DNA of 64,000 bases, from positions 193,501-257,500 of the forward strand of contig NC_071340.1 of the NCBI RefSeq assembly GCF_027744825.2. The letters run 5' to 3'. Every line of letters begins with the position of its first letter. The first letter of the stretch is position 1. Under the pieces are notes generated by a model. It was not told where the DNA came from and did not search any database. It worked only from the letters and a program-made list of their open reading frames with translations. Positions 1 to 11,000 of the stretch are shown piece by piece. The stretch is from Synchiropus splendidus (taxonomy: Eukaryota; Chordata; Actinopteri; Syngnathiformes; Callionymidae). Both the position numbers and the translations under genes were made by a program.

Positions 1-24
1 GAAATTTTAACCTCCCACTATAGC

Positions 25-39
25 AGAAAGGGTCTTTCT
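25..39. repeat. Short dyad symmetry AGAAAG-GGT-CTTTCT
   Basis: A 6-bp perfect inverted repeat with a 3-bp spacer, present in nearly every monomer at monomer positions 25-39. The class E change T31 lies in the spacer and keeps the stem. Rare changes such as AATGGG or AAATGG break it. Confidence 0.85.
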
Positions 40-69
40 AGTAGTTGCACATCAAATCTAAACTGTCTG

Positions 70-97
70 AAGTGTTTTTCCAAAGTTATCAACACTT
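70..97. repeat. Dyad symmetry AAGTGTT / AACACTT
   Basis: A 7-bp perfect inverted repeat (70-76 and 91-97) around a 14-bp spacer. The spacer contains AAAGT (82-86), which can pair alternatively with ACTTT (94-98). The class-defining sites 81 and 90 fall within the spacer, so class changes leave the stem intact. Confidence 0.82.
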
Positions 98-133
98 TTA
101 TGTTTGGCGTTCCGAAACCCACCTTATCTCAGG

Positions 134-172
134 CTGAAAAGCGTTTTTACGCATTGTGCCATAACTTTTCAG
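134..172. repeat. Dyad symmetry CTGAAAAG / CTTTTCAG with nested hairpin
   Basis: An 8-bp perfect inverted repeat (134-141 and 165-172) with a 23-bp spacer; it is the strongest compact dyad in the monomer. In class A the spacer side contains a second dyad, GCGT-TTTT-ACGC (141-152), sharing one base with the outer stem. In classes with GT at 149-150 the inner one is imperfect. Confidence 0.85.
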
Positions 173-752
173 GGAAGCTTCAGAACATGAAATTTTAACC
201 TCCCACTATAGCAGAAAGGGTCTTTCTAGTAGGTGCACATCAAATCTAAGCTGTCTGAAGTGTTTTTCCAAAGTTATCAACACTTTTATGTTTGGCGTTC
301 CGAAACCCACCTTATCTCAGGCTGAAAAGCGTTTTTGTGCATTGTGCCATAACTTTTCAGGAAAGCTTGAGAACATGAAATTTTAACCTCCCACTATAGC
401 AGAAAGGGTCTTTCTAGTAGTTGCACATCAAATCTAAACTGTCTGAAGTGTTTTTCCAAAGTTATCAACACTTTTATGTTTGGCGTTCCGAAACCCACCT
501 TATCTCAGGCTGAAAAGCGTTTTTACGCATTGTGCCATAACTTTTCAGGGAAGCTTTAGAACATGAAATTTTAACCTCCCACTATAGCAGAAAGGGTCTT
601 TCTAGTAGGTGCACATCAAATCTAAGCTCTCTGAAGTGTTTTTCGAAAGTTATCAACACTTTTATGTTTGGCGCTCCGAAACCCACCTTATCTCAGGCTG
701 AAAAGCGTTTTTGTGCATTGTGCCATAACTTTTCAGGAAAGCTTCAGAACAT

Positions 753-940
753 GAAATTTTAACCTCCCACTATAGCAGAAAGGGTCTTTCTAGTAGTTGC
801 ACATCAAATCTAAACTGTCTGAAGTGTTTTTCCAAAGTTATCAACACTTTTATGTTTGGCGTTCCGAAACCCACCTTATCTCAGGCTGAAAAGCGTTTTT
901 GTGCATTGTGCCATAACTTTTCAGGGAAGCTTCAGAACAT
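753..940. repeat. Representative class C monomer
   Basis: Class C equals class A except for GT rather than AC at 149-150, which removes the CpG present in A. The subtype Ct has T90 (TTATTAAC in place of TTATCAAC), for example at 5266 and 5454. Class E adds T31 to Ct, for example at 8650 and 9026. Class C is the usual partner before a D unit and is the only class seen as a run of four identical-class monomers (30270-31021). Confidence 0.92.
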
Positions 941-1128
941 GAAATTTTAACCTCCCACTATAGCAGAAAGGGTCTTTCTAGTAGTTGCACATCAAATCTA
1001 AGCTGTCTGAAGTGTTTTTCAAAAGTTATCAACACTTTTATGTTTGGCGTTCCGAAACCCACCTTATCTCAGGCTGAAAAGCGTTTTTGTGCATTGTGCC
1101 ATAACTTTTCAGGAAAGCTTCAGAACAT
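941..1128. repeat. Representative class D monomer
   Basis: Class D has T45, G62, G65, A81, GT149-150 and A174. A81 lengthens the A-run to AAAAGTTAT (1021-1029), which is perfectly complementary to ATAACTTTT at 1101-1109, a 9-bp inverted repeat within one monomer; other classes keep 8 bp of it. D usually follows C and precedes A, closing the A-B-C-D tetramer. A variant with G174 instead of A174 is a stable part of the HOR at the right end of the window (60162 region onward). Confidence 0.92.
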
Positions 1129-1316
1129 GAAATTTTAACCTCCCACTATAGCAGAAAGGGTCTTTCTAGTAGTTGCACATCAAATCTAAACTGTCTGAAG
1201 TGTTTTTCCAAAGTTATCAACACTTTTATGTTTGGCGTTCCGAAACCCACCTTATCTCAGGCTGAAAAGCGTTTTTACGCATTGTGCCATAACTTTTCAG
1301 GGAAGCTTCAGAACAT

Positions 1317-1504
1317 GAAATTTTAACCTCCCACTATAGCAGAAAGGGTCTTTCTAGTAGGTGCACATCAAATCTAAGCTCTCTGAAGTGTTTTTCGAAA
1401 GTTATCAACACTTTTATGTTTGGCGTTCCGAAACCCACCTTATCTCAGGCTGAAAAGCGTTTTTGTGCATTGTGCCATAACTTTTCAGGAAAGCTTCAGA
1501 ACAT
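1317..1504. repeat. Representative class B monomer
   Basis: Class B differs from class A by G45, G62, C65, G81, GT149-150 and often A174. G45 creates GTGCAC (ApaLI site, 1361-1366). G81 creates an 8-bp palindrome TTTCGAAA at 1393-1400 with a CpG absent from other classes. B units usually follow an A unit directly and are usually followed by C, E or D. The variants Bg (G174) and Bv (G65) are scattered through the array. Confidence 0.93.
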
Positions 1505-2658
1505 GAAATTTTAACCTCCCACTATAGCAGAAAGTGTCTTTCTAGTAGTTGCACATCAAATCTAAACTGTCTGAAGTGTTTTTCAAAAGTTATTAACACT
1601 TTTATGTTTGGCGTTCCGAAACCCACCTTATCTCAGGCTGAAAAGCGTTTTTGTGCATTGTGCCATAACTTTTCAGGGAAGCTTCAGAACATGAAATTTT
1701 AACCTCCCACTATAGCAGAAAGGGTCTTTCTAGTAGTTGCACATCAAATCTAAACTGTCTGAATTGTTTTTCCAAAGTTATCAACACTTTTATGTTTGGC
1801 GTTCCGAAACCCACCTTATCTCAGGCTGAAAAGCGTTTTTGTGCATTGTGCCATAACTTTTCAGGGAAGCTTCAGAACATGAAATTTTAACCTCCCACTA
1901 TAGCAGAAAGGGTCTTTCTAGTAGTTGCACATCAAATCTAAACTGTCTGAAGTGTTTTTCCCAAGTTATCAACACTTTTATGTTTGGCGTTCCGAAACCC
2001 ACCTTATCTCAGGCTGAAAAGCGTTTTTACGCATTGTGCCATAACTTTTCAGGGAAGCTTCAGAACATGAAATTTTAACCTCCCACTATAGCAGAAATGG
2101 TCTTTCTAGTAGGTGCACATCAAATCTAAGCTGTCTGAAGTGTTTTTCGAAAGTTATCAACACTTTTATGTTTGGCGTTCCGAAACCCACCTTATCTCAG
2201 GCTGAAAAGCGTTTTTGTGCATTGTGCCATAACTTTTCAGGAAAGCTTCAGAACATGAAATTTTAACCTCCCACTATAGCAGAAAGGGTCTTTCTAGTAG
2301 TTGCACATCAAATCTAAACTGTCTGAAGTGTTTTTCCAAAGTTATCAACACTTTTATGTTTGGCGTTCCGAAACCCACCTTATCTCAGGCTGAAAAGCGT
2401 TTTTACGCATTGTGCCATAACTTTTCAGGGAAGCTTCAGAACATGAAATTTTAACCTCCCACTATAGCAGAAAGGGTCTTTCTAGTAGGTGCACATCAAA
2501 TCTAAGCTGTCTGAAGTGTTTTTCGAAAGTTATCAACACTTTTATGTTTGGCGTTCCGAAACCCACCTTATCTCAGGCTGAAAAGCGTTTTTGTGCATTG
2601 TGCCATAACTTTTCAGGGAAGCTTCAGAACATGAAATTTTAACCTCCCACTATAGCAG

Positions 2659-2662
2659 AAAA
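2659..2662. other. Single-base insertion, the only net length change in the array
   Basis: Monomer 15 reads CAGAAAAGGG where every other copy I inspected reads CAGAAAGGG (or CAGAAAGTG, CAGAATGGG, CAGAAATGG). The extra A makes this monomer 189 bp (2633-2821) and moves the register of all later monomers from 1 to 2 modulo 188. The shift then holds exactly to the end of the window. Confidence 0.95.
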
Positions 2663-2821
2663 GGGTCTTTCTAGTAGTTGCACATCAAATCTAAACTGTC
2701 TGAAGTGTTTTTCAAAAGTTATCAACACTTTTATGTTTGGCGTTCCGAAACCCACCTTATCTCAGGCTGAAAAGCGTTTTTGTGCATTGTGCCATAACTT
2801 TTCAGGAAAGCTTCAGAACAA

Positions 2822-4325
2822 GAAATTTTAACCTCCCACTATAGCAGAATGGGTCTTTCTAGTAGTTGCACATCAAATCTAAACTGTCTGAAGTGTTTTT
2901 CCAAAGTTATCAACACTTTTATGTTTGGCGTTCCGAAACCCACCTTATCTCAGGCTGAAAAGCGTTTTTGTGCATTGTGCCATAACTTTTCAGGGAAGCT
3001 TCAGAACATGAAATTTTAACCTCCCACTATAGCAGAAAGGGTCTTTCTAGTAGTTGCACATCAAATCTAAGCTGTCTGAAGTGTTTTTCAAAAGTTATCA
3101 ACACTTTTATGTTTGGCGTTCCGAAACCCACCTTATCTCAGGCTGAAAAGCGTTTTTGTGCATTGTGCCATAACTTTTCAGGAAAGCTTCAGAACATGAA
3201 ATTTTAACCTCCCACTATAGCAGAAAGGGTCTTTCTAGTAGTTGCACATCAAATCTAAGCTGTCTGAAGTGTTTTTCCAAAGTTATCAACACTTTTATGT
3301 TTGGCGTTCCGAAACCCACCTTATCTCAGGCTGAAAAGCGTTTTTACGCATTGTGCCATAACTTTTCAGGGAAGCTTCAGAACATGAAATTTTAACCTCC
3401 CACTATAGCAGAAAGGGTCTTTCTAGTAGTTGCACATCAAATCTAAACTGTCTGAAGTGTTTTTCCAAAGTTATCAACACTTTTATGTTTGGCGTTCCGA
3501 AACCCACCTTATCTCAGGCTGAAAAGCGTTTTTGTGCATTGTGCCATAACTTTTCAGGGAAGCTTCAGAACAAGAAATTTTAACCTCCCACTATAGCAGA
3601 AAGGGTCTTTCTAGTAGTTGCACATCAAATCTAAACTGTCTGAAGTGTTTTTCCAAAGTTATCAACACTTTTATGTTTGGCGTTCCGAAACCCACCTTAT
3701 CTCAGGCTGAAAAGCGTTTTTGTGCATTGTGCCATAACTTTTCAGGGAAGCTTCAGAACATGAAATTTTAACCTCCCACTATAGCAGAAAGGGTCTTTCT
3801 AGTAGTTGCACATCAAATCTAAGCTGTCTGAAGTGTTTTTCAAAAGTTATCAACACTTTTATGTTTGGCGTTCCGAAACCCACCTTATCTCAGGCTGAAA
3901 AGCGTTTTTGTGCATTGTGCCATAACTTTTCAGGAAAGCTTCAGAACATGAAATTTTAACCTCCCACTATAGCAGAAAGGGTCTTTCTAGTAGTTGCACA
4001 TCAAATCTAAGCTGTCTGAAGTGTTTTTCCAAAGTTATCAACACTTTTATGTTTGGCGTTCCGAAACCCACCTTATCTCAGGCTGAAAAGCGTTTTTACG
4101 CATTGTGCCATAACTTTTCAGGGAAGCTTCAGAACATGAAATTTTAACCTCCCACTATAGCAGAAAGGGTCTTTCTAGTAGTTGCACATCAAATCTAAAC
4201 TGTCTGAAGTGTTTTTCCAAAGTTATCAACACTTTTATGTTTGGCGTTCCGAAACCCACCTTATCTCAGGCTGAAAAGCGTTTTTGTGCATTGTGCCATA
4301 ACTTTTCAGGGAAGCTTCAGAACAT
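2822..4325. repeat. Doubled tetramer, 2 x 752 bp
   Basis: Monomers 16-19 and 20-23 both read C D A' C. Each set is preceded by a monomer ending CAAGA instead of CATGA (junctions at 2821-2822 and 3573-3574), a rare T188-to-A change, so the two sets look like one tandem duplication of four monomers. The first C unit (2822) carries a private AATGGG not shared by the second. Confidence 0.8.
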
Positions 4326-5077
4326 GAAATTTTAACCTCCCACTATAGCAGAAAGGGTCTTTCTAGTAGTTGCACATCAAATCTAAGCTGTCTGAAGTGT
4401 TTTTCAAAAGTTATCAACACTTTTATGTTTGGCGTTCCGAAACCCACCTTATCTCAGGCTGAAAAGCGTTTTTGTGCATTGTGCCATAACTTTTCAGGAA
4501 AGCTTCAGAACATGAAATTTTAACCTCCCACTATAGCAGAAAGGGTCTTTCTAGTAGTTGCACATCAAATCTAAACTGTCTGAAGTGTTTTTCCAAAGTT
4601 ATCAACACTTTTATGTTTGGCGTTCCGAAACCCACCTTATCTCAGGCTGAAAAGCGTTTTTACGCATTGTGCCATAACTTTTCAGGGAAGCTTCAGAACA
4701 TGAAATTTTAACCTCCCACTATAGCAGAAAGGGTCTTTCTAGTAGTTGCACATCAAATCTAAGCTGTCTGAAGTGTTTTTCCAAAGTTATCAACACTTTT
4801 ATGTTTGGCGTTCCGAAACCCACCTTATCTCAGGCTGAAAAGCGTTTTTGTGCATTGTGCCATAACTTTTCAGGAAAGCTTCAGAACATGAAATTTTAAC
4901 CTCCCACTATAGCAGAAAGGGTCTTTCTAGTAGTTGCACATCAAATCTAAACTGTCTGAAGTGTTTTTCCAAAGTTATCAACACTTTTATGTTTGGCGTT
5001 CCGAAACCCACCTTATCTCAGGCTGAAAAGCGTTTTTACGCATTGTGCCATAACTTTTCAGGGAAGCTTCAGAACAT

Positions 5078-8000
5078 GAAAATTTAACCTCCCACTATAG
5101 CAGAAAGGGTCTTTCTAGTAGGTGTACATCAAATCTAAGCTCTCTGAAGTGTTTTTCGAAAGTTATCAACACTTTTATGTTTGGCGTTCCGAAACCCACC
5201 TTATCTCAGGCTGAAAAGCGTTTTTGTGCATTGTGCCATAACTTTTCAGGAAAGCTTCAGAACATGAAATTTTAACCTCCCACTATAGCAGAAAGGGTCT
5301 TTCTAGTAGTTGCACATCAAATCTAAACTGTCTGAAGTGTTTTTCCAAAGTTATTAACACTTTTATGTTTGGCGTTCCGAAACCCACCTTATCTCAGGCT
5401 GAAAAGCGTTTTTGTGCATTGTGCCATAACTTTTCAGGGAAGCTTCAGAACATGAAATTTTAACCTCCCACTATAGCAGAAAGGGTCTTTCTAGTAGTTG
5501 CACATCAAATCTAAACTGTCTGAAGTGTTTTTCCAAAGTTATTAACACTTTTATGTTTGGCGTTCCGAAACCCACCTTATCTCAGGCTGAAAAGCGTTTT
5601 TGTGCATTGTGCCATAACTTTTCAGGGAAGCTTCAGAACATGAAATTTTAACCTCCCACTATAGCAGAAAGGGTCTTTCTAGTAGTTGCACATCAAATCT
5701 AAACTGTCTGAAGTGTTTTTCCAAAGTTATCAACACTTTTATGTTTGGCGTTCCGAAACCCACCTTATCTCAGGCTGAAAAGCGTTTTTACGCATTGTGC
5801 CATAACTTTTCAGGGAAGCTTCAGAACATGAAATTTTAACCTCCCACTATAGCAGAAAGGGTCTTTCTAGTAGGTGCACATCAAATCTAAGCTGTCTGAA
5901 GTGTTTTTCGAAAGTTATCAACACTTTTATGTTTGGCGTTCCGAAACCCACCTTATCTCAGGCTGAAAAGCGTTTTTGTGCATTGTGCCATAACTTTTCA
6001 GGGAAGCTTCAGAACATGAAATTTTAACCTCCCACTATAGCAGAAAGGGTCTTTCTAGTAGTTGCACATCAAATCTAAGCTGTCTGAAGTGTTTTTCAAA
6101 AGTTATCAACACTTTTATGTTTGGCGTTCCGAAACCCACCTTATCTCAGGCTGAAAAGCGTTTTTGTGCATTGTGCCATAACTTTTCAGGAAAGCTTCAG
6201 AACAAGAAATTTTAACCTCCCACTATAGCAGAAAGGGTCTTTCTAGTAGTTGCACATCAAATCTAAACTGCCTGAAGTGTTTTTCCAAAGTTATCAACAC
6301 TTTTATGTTTGGCGTTCCGAAACCCACCTTATCTCAGGCTGAAAAGCGTTTTTGTGCATTGTGCCATAACTTTTCAGGGAAGCTTCAGAACATGAAATTT
6401 TAACCTCCCACTATAGCAGAAAGGGTCTTTCTAGTAGTTGCACATCAAATCTTAGCTGTCTGAAGTGTTTTTCAAAAGTTATCAACACTTTTATGTTTGG
6501 CGTTCCGAAACCCACCTTATCTCAGGCTGAAAAGCGTTTTTGTGCATTGTGCCATAACTTTTCAGGAAAGCTTCAGAACATGAAATTTTAACCTCCCACT
6601 ATAGCAGAAAGGGTCTTTCTAGTAGTTGCACATCAAATCTAAACTGTCTGAAGTGTTTTTCCAAAGTTATCAACACTTTTATGTTTGGCGTTCCGAAACC
6701 CACCTTATCTCAGGCTGAAAAGCGTTTTTACGCATTGTGCCATAACTTTTCAGGGAAGCTTCAGAACATGAAATTTTAACCTCCCACTATAGCAGAAAGG
6801 GTCTTTCTAGTAGGTGCACAACAAATCTAAGCTCTCTGAAGTGTTTTTCGAAAGTTATCAACACTTTTATGTTTGGCGTTCCGAAACCCACCTTATCTCA
6901 GGCTGAAAAGCGTTTTTGTGCATTGTGCCATAACTTTTCAGGAAAGCTTCAGAACATGAAATTTTAACCTCCCACTATAGCAGAAAGTGTCTTTCTAGTA
7001 GTTGCACATCAAATCTAAACTGTCTGAAGTGTTTTTCCAAAGTTATCAACACTTTTATGTTTGGCGTTCCGAAACCCACCTTTTCTCAGGCTGAAAAGCG
7101 TTTTTGTGCATTGTGCCATAACTTTTCAGGGAAGCTTCAGAACATGAAATTTTAACCTCCCACTGTAGCAGAAAGGGTCTTTCTAGTAGTTGCACATCAA
7201 ATCTAAGCTGTCTGAAGTGTTTTTCAAAAGTTATCAACACTTTTATGTTTGGCGTTCCGAAACCCACCTTATCTCAGGCTGAAAAGCGTTTTTGTGCATT
7301 GTGCCATAACTTTTCAGGAAAGCTTCAGAACATGAAATTTTAACCTCCCACTATAGCAGAAAGGGTCTTTCTAGTAGTTGCACATCAAATCTAAACTGTC
7401 TGAAGTGTTTTTCCAAAGTTATCAACACTTTTATGTTTGGCGTTCCGAAACCCACCTTATCTCAGGCTGAAAAGCGTTTTTACGCATTGTGCCATAACTT
7501 TTCAGGGAAGCTTCAGAACATGAAATTTTAACCTCCCACTATAGCAGAAAGGGTCTTTCTAGTAGGTGCACATCAAATCTAAGCTCTCTGAAGTGTTTTT
7601 CGAAAGTTATCAACACTTTTATGTTTGGCGTTCCGAAACCCACCTTATCTCAGGCTGAAAAGCGTTTTTGTGCATTGTGCCATAACTTTTCAGGGAAGCT
7701 TCAGAACATGAAATTTTAACCTCCCACTATAGCAGAAAGGGTCTTTCTAGTAGTTGCACATCAAATCTAAACTGTCTGAAGTGTTTTTCCAAAGTTATTA
7801 ACACTTTTATGTTTGGCGTTCCGAAACCCACCTTATCTCAGGCTGAAAAGCGTTTTTGTGCATTGTGCCATAACTTTTCAGGGAAGCTTCAGAACATGAA
7901 ATTTTAACCTCCCACTATAGCAGAAAGGGTCTTTCTAGTAGTTGCACATCAAATCTAAACTGTCTGAAGTGTTTTTCCAAAGTTATCAACACTTTTATGT

Positions 8001-11000
8001 TTGGCGTTCCGAAACCCACCTTATCTCAGGCTGAAAAGCGTTTTTGTGCATTGTGCCATAACTTTTCAGGGAAGCTTCAGAACATGAAATTTTAACCTCC
8101 CACTATAGCAGAAAGGGTCTTTCTAGTAGGTGCACATCAAATTTAAGCTCTCTGAAGTGTTTTTCGAAAGTTATCAACACTTTTATGTTTGGCGTTCCGA
8201 AACCCACCTTATCTCAGGCTGAAAAGCGTTTTTGTGCATTGTGCCATAACTTTTCAGGAAAGGTTCAGAACATGAAATTTTAACCTCCCACTATAGCAGA
8301 AAGGGTCTTTCTAGTAGTTGCACATCAAATCTAAACTGTCTGAAGTGTTTTTCCAAAGTTATCAACACTTTTATGTTTGGCGTTCCGAAACCCACCTTAT
8401 CTCAGGCTGAAAAGCGTTTTTACGCATTGTGCCATAACTTTTCAGGGAAGCTTCAGAACATGAAATTTTAACCTCCCACTATAGCAGAAAGGGTCTTTCT
8501 AGTAGGTGCACATCAAATCTAAGCTCTCTGAAGTGTTTTTCGAAAGTTATCAACACTTTTATGTTTGGCGTTCCGAAACCCACCTTATCTCAGGCTGAAA
8601 AGCGTTTTTGTGCATTGTGCCATAACTTTTCAGGAAAGCTTCAGAACATGAAATTTTAACCTCCCACTATAGCAGAAAGTGTCTTTCTAGTAGTTGCACA
8701 TCAAATCTAAACTGTCTGAAGTGTTTTTCCAAAGTTATTAACACTTTTATGTTTGGCGTTCCGAAACCCACCTTATCTCAGGCTGAAAAGCGTTTTTGTG
8801 CATTGTGCCATAACTTTTCAGGGAAGCTTCAGAACATGAAATTTTAACCTCCCACTATAGCAGAAAGGGTCTTTCTAGTAGTTGCACATCAAATCTAAAC
8901 TGTCTGAAGTGTTTTTCCAAAGTTATCAACACTTTTATGTTTGGCGTTCCGAAACCCACCTTATCTCAGGCTGAAAAGCGTTTTTGTGCATTGTGCCATA
9001 ACTTTTCAGGAAAGCTTCAGAACATGAAATTTTAACCTCCCACTATAGCAGAAAGTGTCTTTCTAGTAGTTGCACATCAAATCTAAACTGTCTGAAGTGT
9101 TTTTCCAAAGTTATTAACACTTTTATGTTTGGCGTTCCGAAACCCACCTTATCTCAGGCTGAAAAGCGTTTTTGTGCATTGTGCCATAACTTTTCAGGGA
9201 AGCTTCAGAACATGAAATTTTAACCTCCCACTATAGCAGAAAGGGTCTTTCTAGTAGTTGCACATCAAATCTAAACTGTCTGAAGTGTTTTTCCAAAGTT
9301 ATCAACACTTTTATGTTTGGCGTTCCGAAACCCACCTTATCTCAGGCTGAAAAGCGTTTTTACGCATTGTGCCATAACTTTTCAGGGAAGCTTCAGAACA
9401 TGAAATTTTAAGCTCCCACTATAGCAGAAAGGGTCTTTCTAGTAGGTGCACATCAAATCTAAGCTCTCTGAAGTGTTTTTCGAAAGTTATCAACACTTTT
9501 ATGTTTGGCGTTCCGAAACCCACCTTATCTCAGGCTGAAAAGCGTTTTTGTGCATTGTGCCATAACTTTTCAGGAAAGCTTCAGAACATGAAATTTTAAC
9601 CTCCCACTATAGCAGAAAGGGTCTTTCTAGTAGTTGCACATCAAATCTAAGCTGTCTGAAGTGTTTTTCCAAAGTTATCAACACTTTTATGTTTGGCGTT
9701 CCGAAACCCACCTTATCTCAGGCTGAAAAGCGTTTTTACGCATTGTGCCATAACTTTTCAGGGAAGCTTCAGAACATGAAATTTTAACCTCCCACTATAG
9801 CAGAAAGGGTCTTTCTAGTAGTTGCACATCAAATCTAAACTGTCTGGAGTGTTTTTCCAAAGTTATCAACACTTTTATGTTTGGCGTTCCGAAACCCACC
9901 TTATCTCAGGCTGAAAAGCGTTTTTGTGCATTGTGCCATAACTTTTCAGGGAAGCTTCAGAACATGAAATTTTAACCTCCCACTATAGCAGAAAGGGTCT
10001 TTCTGGTAGTTGCACATCAAATCTAAGCTGTCTGAAGTGTTTTTCAAAAGTTATCAACACTTTTATGTTTGGCGTTCCGAAACCCACCTTATCTCAGGCT
10101 GAAAAGCGTTTTTGTGCATTGTGCCATAACTTTTCAGGAAAGCTTCAGAACATGAAATTTTAACCTCCCACTATAGCAGAAAGGGTCTTTCTAGTAGTTG
10201 CACATCAAGTCTAAACTGTCTGAAGTGTTTTTCCAAAGTTATTAACACTTTTATGTTTGGCGTTCCGAAACCCACCTTATCTCAGGCTGAAAAGCGTTTT
10301 TGTGCATTGTGCCATAACTTTTCAGGGAAGCTTCAGAACATGAAATTTTAACCTCCCACTATAGCAGAAAGGGTCTTTCTAGTAGTTGCACATCAAATCT
10401 AAACTGTCTGAAGTGTTTTTCAAAAGTTATTAACACTTTTATGTTTGGCGTTCCAAAACCCACCTTATCTCAGGCTGAAAAGCGTTTTTGTGCATTGTGC
10501 CATAACTTTTCAGGAAAGCTTCAGAACATGAAATTTTAACCTCCCACTATAGCAGAAAGGGTCTTTCTAGTAGTTGCACATCAAATCTAAACTGTCTGAA
10601 GTGTTTTTCCAAAGTTATCAACACTTTTATGTTTGGCGTTCCGAAACCCACCTTATCTCAGGCTGAAAAGCGTTTTTACGCATTGTGCCATAACTTTTCA
10701 GGGAAGCTTCAGAACATGAGATTTTAACCTCCCACTATAGCAGAAAGGGTCTTTCTAGTAGTTGCACATCAAATCTAAGCTGTCTGAAGTGTTTTTCAAA
10801 AGTTATCAACACTTTTATGTTTGGCGTTCCGAAACCCACCTTATCTCAGGCTGAAAAGCGTTTTTGTGCATTGTGCCATAACTTTTCAGGAAAGCTTCAG
10901 AACATGAAATTTTAACCTCCCACTATAGCAGAAAGGGTCTTTCTAGTAGTTGCACATCAAATCTAAACTGTCTGAAGTGTTTTTCCAAAGTTATCAACAC

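Larger units (their letters stand above)
1..188. repeat. Representative class A monomer and map of diagnostic sites
   Basis: This first unit serves as reference; window positions 1-188 equal monomer positions. It has 73 G+C of 188 (39%). Variable sites seen elsewhere are 31 (G/T), 45 (T/G), 62 (A/G), 65 (G/C), 81 (C/A/G), 90 (C/T), 149-150 (AC/GT) and 174 (G/A). Constant landmarks are an AAATTT palindrome at 2-7, a hairpin-capable AGAAAG/CTTTCT at 25-39, CpGs at 108-109, 113-114 and 142-143, and a HindIII site (AAGCTT) at 175-180. Monomer length is not a multiple of three (188 = 62 x 3 + 2), so any frame rotates from copy to copy and meets stops; the unit is not coding. Confidence 0.97.
1..5077. 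repeat. Left block, monomers 1-27, irregular class order
   Basis: Class order by eye: A, Bv-like, A, Ba, C, D, A, Ba, E-like, C, A, Bv, A, Bv, a C/D mix, C, D, A', C, C, D, A', C, D, A, a D/C mix (G62 C81 GT A174), A. Monomers 4-13 (565-2444) carry rare marks (GAATTG at 1761-1766, CCCAAG near 1960, AAATGG near 2096) that reappear near 41.4 and 43.5 kb. Monomers 24-27 match the last four monomers of the HOR-1 unit, so HOR-1 register begins at about 4326 although its first full unit is counted from 5078. No gene is present. Confidence 0.85.

Noticed and set aside
150..180. Promoter, terminator or other gene-regulatory elements (T-runs, TTTTAT stretches, hairpins)
   Set aside because: They occur identically in every monomer, with no gene nearby to regulate. 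They are described as structural dyads only.
1..188. CENP-B box (pattern NTTCGNNNNANNCGGGN)
   Set aside because: I checked the TTCG occurrences on both strands: TTTCGAAAG in class B on the plus strand, and TTTCGGAACG around 110-118 read on the minus strand. Neither is followed by A and CGGG at the required spacing.
1..188. Identity with known centromeric satellites (human alpha satellite, Arabidopsis 178-bp repeat)
   Set aside because: Length and sequence differ from those I know. Some fish, reptile and bird satellites are of similar size, but I cannot match this sequence to a named family, so no assignment is made.
7055..7267. Open frame of 70 codons on the minus strand, also at 13447-13659, 20215-20427, 24539-24751, 61011-61223 and 63455-63667
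   Set aside because: Each spans just over one monomer and exists only because a local substitution removes a stop. Monomer length is not a multiple of three, so frames rotate and close. Recurrence follows from HOR duplication (shifts 6392, 6768 and 2444 bp), not from coding constraint.
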